Assembly (NCBI GenBank): GCA_964440285.1
Contig: CAYTRV010000070.1
Coordinates: 1 to 10,418, forward strand
Direction of reading: 5' to 3'
Length of the DNA: 10,418 nucleotides
DNA from: CALMEC01 sp964440285
GTDB taxonomy: Bacteria; Actinomycetota; Thermoleophilia; Miltoncostaeales; Miltoncostaeaceae
Shown: one piece after another, positions 5,565 to 10,418 of the stretch
Layout of the letters: every line of letters begins with the position of its first letter
Position numbering within the stretch: the stretch's first letter is position 1
Position numbers and translations under genes: made by a program
Notes under the pieces: model-generated
Database searches by the model: none
Told to the model about the DNA's origin: nothing
The model's input: the letters and a program-made list of their open reading frames with translations, nothing else

Positions 5565-6769
5565 TCGTCACCGCCGTCATCCCCCGCTTCGCGCTGCTCG
5601 TCGCCTTGCTCGCGGCGCGACGGCCATTGGACGTGGCGATCGCCCTCGGCCCGCAGCCGGGCGACGTGCAGCTCGTCGGACAGTGCACTCCCGCCGCCGC
5701 GGCCACCGGCGTGCGGTCGGGATTGCGGGTCGGTGAGGCGCTCGCGCGGTGCCCGCATCTGGAGCTGGTCGTTCCCGACCCCGGCGCGGTGGAGCACGCC
5801 GTCGAGGAGGTCACCGAGCGCCTCGAGGCGATGGGCGCCGCCGTCGAACCCGGCGAGATCGGCACCTGGACGTTCGAGACGCGGGGACTCGAACGTCTCC
5901 ACGGCGGCCTGGGCGGCGTGCTGTGCCACGCCAAGGCCGCCCTGCCGGTCGGCGCCGACGGGCGCATCGGCGCGGCCCCCACGCCGTTCGCCGCGCTCCA
6001 GGCCGCCCACGAGGCGCGGCCGCGCACGCCGTTCATCGTCACCCACGCCGAGATCGCCGACTTCCTCGCCCCCCTCCCCGCCGACCGGCTCCCGCTCGAC
6101 CCCAACACCCTCGCCGAGCTCGCGAACCTCGGCCTCACTACCATCGGGCAGGTCGCCGACCTCCCACGCGCCGCGGTCCTCGACCGGCTCGGACTGCCCG
6201 GCCTGCGCGCGTGGCGGTGCGCACGCGGCGAAGACGACGCCACACTGCGCCCCCGCCGTCCACCCGACCCGCTCGAGGCCGCCTTCCACTTCCCCGAGCC
6301 CGTCGGCGCGCTCCCCGCGCTCGAGGCCGCCGCCCGCCTGCTGCTCACGGAGCTCGCGAGCGCCGCCCGGGGACGCGGACGGGCGCTTCGGAGCCTCACC
6401 CTCAGGGCGTGGCTCGACGGCGGCGGATCGTGGACCCGCACCCTCACCCTCCGTGACGCCACCGCAGAGATCGACCGGCTCGCCACCGCGGCCCTCCCCT
6501 TCCTCGCCGAGGTGAGCGGGCCGGTCGACACCCTCGTCATCCGCGCCGACGCCTCCGGGTCGATCGCCGGACATCAACTCGCCGTGGTCGAACCCGGCGT
6601 CGTCGAGCGGGCCCGCCGTGCCCGCGACGCCATCCGCCAGGTCCGCACCGCCCAGGGCGACGAGGCGGTGCTGCGCCTCGTCGAGCTCGAACCGTGGTCC
6701 CGACTCCCAGAACGCCGATGGGCGCTCGTTCCCTACGACGCCTCGGCGAACCCCGACCCCTCCGCGTGA
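5561..6769 (+). CDS. imuB: ImuB-like Y-family DNA polymerase homologue (SOS mutasome)
   Basis: This is a 402-residue Y-family protein. ImuB is the catalytically inactive hub that links DnaE2 and ImuA to the sliding clamp during translesion synthesis. The N-terminus reads VTAVIPRFALLVALLA, where active polymerases carry an Asp in a DxDxFFA(S)VE motif. The SIDE region is replaced by EIGTWTFETRGLERLHGG, so the metal-binding acids are gone, as expected for ImuB. A helix-hairpin-helix-like part (NLGLTTIGQVADLPRAAVLD, about 188-207) and a little-finger region follow. GHQLAVVEPG (Q339) lies where mycobacterial ImuB has its clamp-binding QLPLW motif, but is degenerate. ATG 5561 overlaps the preceding stop. 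The gene overlaps the next by GTGA. It is shorter than many ImuB proteins, which reach about 500 residues. Regulation by the LexA box at 5126 is inferred. Confidence 0.88.
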   Translation: MIVTAVIPRFALLVALLAARRPLDVAIALGPQPGDVQLVGQCTPAAAATGVRSGLRVGEALARCPHLELVVPDPGAVEHAVEEVTERLEAMGAAVEPGEIGTWTFETRGLERLHGGLGGVLCHAKAALPVGADGRIGAAPTPFAALQAAHEARPRTPFIVTHAEIADFLAPLPADRLPLDPNTLAELANLGLTTIGQVADLPRAAVLDRLGLPGLRAWRCARGEDDATLRPRRPPDPLEAAFHFPEPVGALPALEAAARLLLTELASAARGRGRALRSLTLRAWLDGGGSWTRTLTLRDATAEIDRLATAALPFLAEVSGPVDTLVIRADASGSIAGHQLAVVEPGVVERARRARDAIRQVRTAQGDEAVLRLVELEPWSRLPERRWALVPYDASANPDPSA

Positions 6770-7029
6770 TCCCGGGACCCACCGGCATCCCCCACGCGGT
6801 CATCGTGGACGGGAGGCGCCGGTCGGTCACCGCGATCAGGGAGGACTGGCTCGTCCAGGACCGCTGGTGGACCGCCGAGCCCGTCGACCGCCACTACTAC
6901 GAGCTCGTCATCGAACCCGGCCGGGTGATCGTCACGTTCCACGACACCCGCGGAGGCGGATGGTTCTCTCACGCCCAGATGCAGCGTGGCCGAACCACGA
7001 ATCCACGATCCGCCGAGGCGGAAGGATGA
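6766..7029 (+). CDS. Small DUF6504-like protein of the imuB-dnaE2 locus
   Basis: The start GTG 6766 overlaps the imuB stop (GTGA) and gives 87 residues. An in-frame ATG at 6718 would add 16 residues but lies deeper inside imuB. The core reads HAVIVDGRRRSVTAIREDWL, then DRWWTAEPVDRHYYELVIEP, then VTFHDTRGGGWFSHAQM. This compact beta-rich pattern, with Trp pairs and a VDRxYY motif, resembles the DUF6504 family, which I recall as a frequent partner of imuB and dnaE2 in actinobacteria. No catalytic residues or membrane segments are apparent. Tight coupling to imuB suggests an accessory role in the mutasome, but no function is established. The family name is from memory and moderately sure. Confidence 0.72.
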   Translation: MIPGPTGIPHAVIVDGRRRSVTAIREDWLVQDRWWTAEPVDRHYYELVIEPGRVIVTFHDTRGGGWFSHAQMQRGRTTNPRSAEAEG

Positions 7030-7041
7030 TACGCTTACGTT

Positions 7042-7284
7042 ATGAAACGCACAACAATCAACCTGACCGACGAGATCGCATCAGCACTTGAACGAGAGGC
7101 CCGCCGCCTCAACGTCTCGGTGTCACGACTCGCCCGCGAGGTGTTCGCTGAACGTCTCGGCCTCAGTGGCGAGGACGTGCGTCCGATCCCATTCGCCGCA
7201 CTCGGAAGCAGCGGGCACCGCACAACAGCTCGCGACGCCGAGAAGATCCTCCAACGCGACTGGGGCCGTGCTCGCCGTCGTTGA
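7042..7284 (+). CDS. vapB: VapB-like ribbon-helix-helix antitoxin
   Basis: This 80-residue protein opens with a ribbon-helix-helix DNA-binding domain, MKRTTINLTDEIASALEREA, then RRLNVSVSRLAREVF. A C-terminal tail, IPFAALGSSGHRTTARDAEK then ILQRDWG, is of the kind that wraps around and neutralises a PIN toxin. A GGAAGGA stretch (7020-7026) lies 15 nt before the ATG. The short AT-richer stretch GATACGCTTACGTTATG just before the gene may hold its own promoter and operator, since VapB proteins usually repress their own operon. It begins 12 nt after the DUF6504-like gene and overlaps vapC by 17 nt. The pair is embedded in the mutagenesis locus, probably as an insertion. Confidence 0.85.
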   Translation: MKRTTINLTDEIASALEREARRLNVSVSRLAREVFAERLGLSGEDVRPIPFAALGSSGHRTTARDAEKILQRDWGRARRR

Positions 7285-7678
7285 CACCGGTCCGCTCTAC
7301 GCGGTCACCGACACAAGCGACGCCGATCACCGTCGTTCACTCGAAATCCTCCAGCGACGGGATATCCAGCTCATCATTCCCGCCCTCGTCGTCGCCGAGA
7401 CGACGTACCTCGTTGGCGCTCGACTGGGACCGGGCGCCGAAGCGGCGTTCCTCGGCAGCCTGAAAGACTTCCACGTCGAGGCGCCCGCGAACGACGACTG
7501 GCCGGTCATCGCCGAGCTTGTCGACCGATACTCGGATTTTCCGCTCGGCGGAGTCGACGCAAGTGTCGTCGCGCTTGCCATGCGGCTCGACGCCGATACG
7601 GTCATCACCCTCGACCGACGGCATTTCGCGGCCATCCGGCCGCCGCATTGCGATGCCCTTCGCCTCCTGCCCGACTGA
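7268..7678 (+). CDS. vapC: VapC-like PIN-domain toxin ribonuclease
   Basis: The start chosen is GTG 7268, which puts the first beta-strand LAVVDTGPLYA at the usual place and gives 136 residues, normal for VapC. The frame is open further upstream, but that part shadows vapB. The four PIN acidic residues are visible: Asp6 (VVDTG), Glu44 (VVAETTYLVG), Asp97 (GGVDASVVALA) and Asp116 (ITLDRRHF). VapC toxins cut tRNA or rRNA when the antitoxin is degraded; the target here cannot be read from sequence. All catalytic residues are present, so the toxin looks functional. It is probably translationally coupled to vapB and overlaps the likely start of the next gene. Confidence 0.9.
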   Translation: MLAVVDTGPLYAVTDTSDADHRRSLEILQRRDIQLIIPALVVAETTYLVGARLGPGAEAAFLGSLKDFHVEAPANDDWPVIAELVDRYSDFPLGGVDASVVALAMRLDADTVITLDRRHFAAIRPPHCDALRLLPD

Positions 7679-8471
7679 GCCCCGACACAACGGACTCATC
7701 GCGAACACCCCAGACACTCCACCCCCATTGACCCCAGCGCTCATCGGCCTCTACGTCGACGAGGCGCTCGGGCGCGCCGAGGCGATCGTCGCGGCCCTGA
7801 CCGTTCAGGCGGCGCCCGACGATGGTGACGTCGACTGGGCGATGCTGGCCGCTCACTCCCTCAAGGGACTGACCGCTCAGGCCGGCGACACCGCCCTGGC
7901 CGAGGAGGTCCACGACATCGAAGGTGCGCTCGACGCGTTGCGTCGCGTCGACGCATCCGCTCGATCCGCCGCAGCGACCGCCATCATCGAGCGACTCCAC
8001 GGGGTAGAACGGAGGCTCGCCGGCCGCGCGGGACCCAGCGACACACGCGACGTGGAGATCCAACAGATCGCCGACGCGGCATCCGCTGAGGTTCGTCGCA
8101 TCGCCGACCGCCGAGGCATCAACGTCTCAGTGGAGCTCGTCGTGCCGGCAGATGTCCGCGTCCCGCGGCGCGTCGCAGGTGTCCTGGTGGACGCGCTCGG
8201 CCACATCCTGCGCAACGCCGTGACCCACGGAAGCTCCCACGGTGGCGCCATCCGCATCGCGTTCAGCAGCGGGCCCGAGACCCTTTCGGTCGTCGTGGGC
8301 GACCGCGGCAACGCCGAAAGCCGGGCCGCTGAACCCTCGCCGGATCTCGACGGCGGCCGCGGCATCGGCCTGCGGGCAGCCCAGAGCCGCCTGACGGCGA
8401 TCGGCGGGGAGGTTTCGCTCTCGGCCGCCCCCTGGGGGGGCACGAGCGTCACCATCCGTGTCCCCCGGTAG
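7653..8471 (+). CDS. CheA-like small kinase: Hpt domain plus HATPase domain
   Basis: From ATG 7653 the protein has 272 residues. A TTG at 7728 is an alternative start, lies past vapC, and would remove 25 poorly conserved residues. An Hpt-like helical domain carries the phosphorylatable histidine in AAHSLKGLTAQAG (His68). A linker leads to an ATPase domain of CheA type: N-box DALGHILRNAVTHG (Asn188), a weak G1 box VVVGDRGNA instead of DxGxG, G2 box GGRGIGLRAAQSRL (Gly237-Leu240), then IGGEVSLSAAPWGGTSVTIR. No membrane segment, sensor domain, dimerisation helix pair, or CheW-like P5 domain is seen. No response regulator lies in the window. The pattern suggests a cytoplasmic phosphotransfer kinase; its signal and partner are unknown. 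It might be a regulator carried in with vapBC. The architecture is fairly sure and the function open. Confidence 0.8.
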   Translation: MPFASCPTEPRHNGLIANTPDTPPPLTPALIGLYVDEALGRAEAIVAALTVQAAPDDGDVDWAMLAAHSLKGLTAQAGDTALAEEVHDIEGALDALRRVDASARSAAATAIIERLHGVERRLAGRAGPSDTRDVEIQQIADAASAEVRRIADRRGINVSVELVVPADVRVPRRVAGVLVDALGHILRNAVTHGSSHGGAIRIAFSSGPETLSVVVGDRGNAESRAAEPSPDLDGGRGIGLRAAQSRLTAIGGEVSLSAAPWGGTSVTIRVPR

Positions 8472-8499
8472 TTCCGCTTGCGACCACCGGACGAGTACG

Positions 8500-8513
8500 C
8501 GAACATATGTTCG
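8500..8513. promoter_or_regulatory. LexA (SOS) box overlapping the dnaE2 start
   Basis: CGAACATATGTTCG is identical to the box at 5126. With its flanks it forms a 16-bp perfect palindrome (8499-8514). A TTGCGA (8478-8483) lies 18 nt before AACATA in the box, the same spacing as at the first box. The ATG of dnaE2 (8507) is inside the palindrome. Confidence 0.92.
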
Positions 8514-10418
8514 CTTTGGACGGATCCGGATACATCGAGCTTCACGCGCACTCCGCATTCAGCTTCCTCGACGGGGCGTCGGCGCCGGAGGAGCTCGCCG
8601 AGCAGGCCGCCGCGTACGGGTACCCGGCGATCGCGCTCACCGACCACGACGGTCTCAGCGGGTCGCTCGCGTTCGCGCACGCCGCGAAGGAGGCCGGTGT
8701 GCGGCCGATCACCGGGGCGGAGCTCACCCTCACCGATGGCTCCCACCTGACCCTGCTCGCCGAGACCGGCGCCGGGTACGCCAACCTCTGCAGACTCATC
8801 ACCCTCGCCCACGCCGCCACCCGACCGCCACCCGACCGGCGGGCCGTCCCCCCGGCGCTCGACCCCGCCCACCTGCCGGCACATGCGGTCGGGCTTGTGT
8901 GCCTGACCGGCTGCGCACGCCACGGCCACCTCCCTCGGCTCGTCGCCGCGGGCCGGCGTCGCGACGCCGAAGCGGCCGCCCGCCGCCTCATCCGGGTCTT
9001 CGGCGTCGGCAACGTCTCCGTAGAGCTGCAACGCCCCCGCACCCGCGGCGACCGGGCCCTCACCCGCGACCTGGCCCGGCTCGCCGACGCCCTGCACCTC
9101 CCGACGGTCGCGACCGGCGACGTCCACGCGCACCATCCCCGCCGCGCGTTCCTGCAGGACGCGTTCGTCGCGATCCGCAGCCACATGACGCTCGACGGGT
9201 CCGACGGCGAGCGCCGCGGCAACCGCGACGCGGTGCTCCGCCCGCCAGCCGACGCCGCCGCACGGTTCGCCGACCACCCCGCGGCGGTCGCCGAGACCGT
9301 GCGACTGGCCGAGCGGCTGCAGTTCGACCTGACCCGCGACTTGGGCTACCGCTCCCCCGATCTCACTCCCCCCGGCGAGCACGCCGACGCGACCCTCGCC
9401 CGCATCTGCCGCCACCAGCTCGGCGCCCGCTACCCGAACGCCGCGAGACGCCGCGAGGCCCTCATGCGGCTCGAGGAGGAACTCGGGTTGATCACCCACC
9501 ACGGCCTCTCCGGGTTCTTCCTGCTGCACCGCGAGATCCTGGAGCTCGCTCGGGAGGTCGCCTACGACGTGCGGCCCGCGGGGTCGGCGCGGCGGATGCT
9601 GCCGCCGGGCCGCGGTCGGGGATCGTCGGTCGGGTCGATCGTCTGCTACCTGACCGGCCTCTCCCACATCGACCCGGTGCGCAACCGGCTGTTCCTCGGG
9701 CGGTTTCTCAACCGCGACATGGCGTCGGTCCCCGACATCGATCTCGACTTCCCCCGCGACATCCGGGAACGGCTCATCGCCGAGATCATCCGCCGCTACG
9801 GCAACGAGCACGCGGCGCTTGTCGCGGCGTTCCCGACGTTCCGCACGCGGATGGCGATCCGGGAGCTCGGCAAGGTGCTCGCCCTCCCCGCCGCCGACAT
9901 CGAACGCCTGGCGCGCATCGCCGACGGGTGGTCGTCGCCGACCGCCATCGAGGAGGAGCTCCTGCGCCTGCCCGACGGGGAGCACAAGCTCCACTCCCCC
10001 CGGTGGCGGGCGTTGGCGTTCCTCGCCCGTGAGGCGGCGGGGCTGCCGCGGCACCTCTCCCAGCATTCCGGCGGGATGATCGTGTCGGCCCGGCCGCTCG
10101 TGGAGCTCGTCCCGATCGTGCCGGCGGCGTTCCCCGGCCGGCAGATGTGCCAGTGGGACAAGGACTCCTGCGCCGACGCGGGGTTCCTGAAGATCGACCT
10201 GCTCGGCCTCGGGATGCTCTCCGCGGTCGAGGACTGCGTCGAGCAGATCGCGCGGACGCACGGCGAGGTGATCGACCTCTCGCGCATCCCCTTCGACGAC
10301 CAGGAGGTCTTCGGGGACATCCAGCGCGCGGACACCGTGGGCGCGTTTCAGATCGAGAGCCGTGCGCAGATGCAGAGCCTCCTGCGGACGAAGCCGGAGA
10401 ACCTCGACGACATCACCG
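8507..10418 (+). CDS. dnaE2: Error-prone DNA polymerase III alpha subunit DnaE2, 3' partial
   Basis: The first 637 codons of a protein that usually has about 1,050-1,100 residues. DnaE2 (ImuC) carries out error-prone translesion synthesis with ImuB. The PHP domain begins YIELHAHSAFSFLDGAS (from residue 9), with ALTDHDGLSG at about 43-52. The polymerase core has GRGRGSSVGSIVCYLTGL, then the catalytic PDIDLDFPRDIRERLI with Asp412 and Asp414, and the third acid Asp564 in FLKIDLLGLGML. HLSQHSGGMIVS is also typical. All three metal-binding aspartates are present, so the enzyme should be active. ATG 8507 lies inside the LexA box; TTG 8516 is an in-frame alternative if transcription starts later. 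The upstream GGACGAG is at best a weak ribosome site. The reading frame runs past the right edge with no break. Confidence 0.96.
   Translation, partial: MFALDGSGYIELHAHSAFSFLDGASAPEELAEQAAAYGYPAIALTDHDGLSGSLAFAHAAKEAGVRPITGAELTLTDGSHLTLLAETGAGYANLCRLITLAHAATRPPPDRRAVPPALDPAHLPAHAVGLVCLTGCARHGHLPRLVAAGRRRDAEAAARRLIRVFGVGNVSVELQRPRTRGDRALTRDLARLADALHLPTVATGDVHAHHPRRAFLQDAFVAIRSHMTLDGSDGERRGNRDAVLRPPADAAARFADHPAAVAETVRLAERLQFDLTRDLGYRSPDLTPPGEHADATLARICRHQLGARYPNAARRREALMRLEEELGLITHHGLSGFFLLHREILELAREVAYDVRPAGSARRMLPPGRGRGSSVGSIVCYLTGLSHIDPVRNRLFLGRFLNRDMASVPDIDLDFPRDIRERLIAEIIRRYGNEHAALVAAFPTFRTRMAIRELGKVLALPAADIERLARIADGWSSPTAIEEELLRLPDGEHKLHSPRWRALAFLAREAAGLPRHLSQHSGGMIVSARPLVELVPIVPAAFPGRQMCQWDKDSCADAGFLKIDLLGLGMLSAVEDCVEQIARTHGEVIDLSRIPFDDQEVFGDIQRADTVGAFQIESRAQMQSLLRTKPENLDDIT

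Noticed and set aside
8458..10032. A long plus-strand frame overlapping dnaE2
   Set aside because: It is very rich in Arg and Pro and has no motif, whereas the dnaE2 frame carries the PHP and polymerase motifs throughout.
7877..10261. A 794-codon open frame on the minus strand
   Set aside because: It is antisense to dnaE2 and the kinase gene, whose motifs are clear. It shows only the low-complexity Arg/Gly/Ala-rich content common to GC-rich shadow frames.
1..10418. CRISPR array, tRNA, rRNA or transposase
   Set aside because: No regularly spaced repeats, no cloverleaf or rRNA-like sequence, and no transposase motifs were found in reading both strands.

Overview
The window comes from a very GC-rich bacterium, most likely an uncultivated or little-studied actinobacterium. 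The pointers are strong G/C codon bias, ATGA/GTGA-type gene overlaps, a MoxR-DUF58-transglutaminase operon, Gram-positive-type LexA boxes (CGAACATATGTTCG), and an imuB / small DUF protein / dnaE2 mutagenesis locus. All real genes read on the plus strand.

Left part (1-3713): three overlapping genes form one operon. The first is the end of a MoxR-type AAA+ ATPase, whose frame is unexpectedly fused upstream to HEAT-like repeats. It is followed by a DUF58 membrane-anchored protein and a TgpA-like membrane transglutaminase. The usual idea for this trio is an ATPase plus a vWA-like partner acting on a membrane enzyme at the cell envelope. A GC-rich hairpin follows the operon.

Middle part (3714-5125): a region of decayed genes. 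It holds a class C beta-lactamase/CubicO-type serine hydrolase remnant, broken by about five frame changes and an internal deletion, and a remnant of a small multi-pass membrane protein. A short repeat centred on CCCGGG occurs four times here. It bounds each remnant, and the last copy is inverted.

Right part (5126-10418): an SOS mutagenesis locus. A perfect LexA box precedes a truncated YhcG-type (DUF1016) gene, which stands where imuA would often be. It overlaps imuB (a catalytically dead Y-family polymerase homologue), which overlaps a small DUF6504-like gene. A VapBC toxin-antitoxin pair and a small CheA-like Hpt plus HATPase kinase follow. A second perfect LexA box overlaps the start of dnaE2 (error-prone polymerase III alpha), which runs off the window. 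After DNA damage, LexA cleavage should release both boxes, so that ImuB and DnaE2 can act together in translesion synthesis. No imuA or recA-like gene, RNA gene, CRISPR array or transposase was seen.
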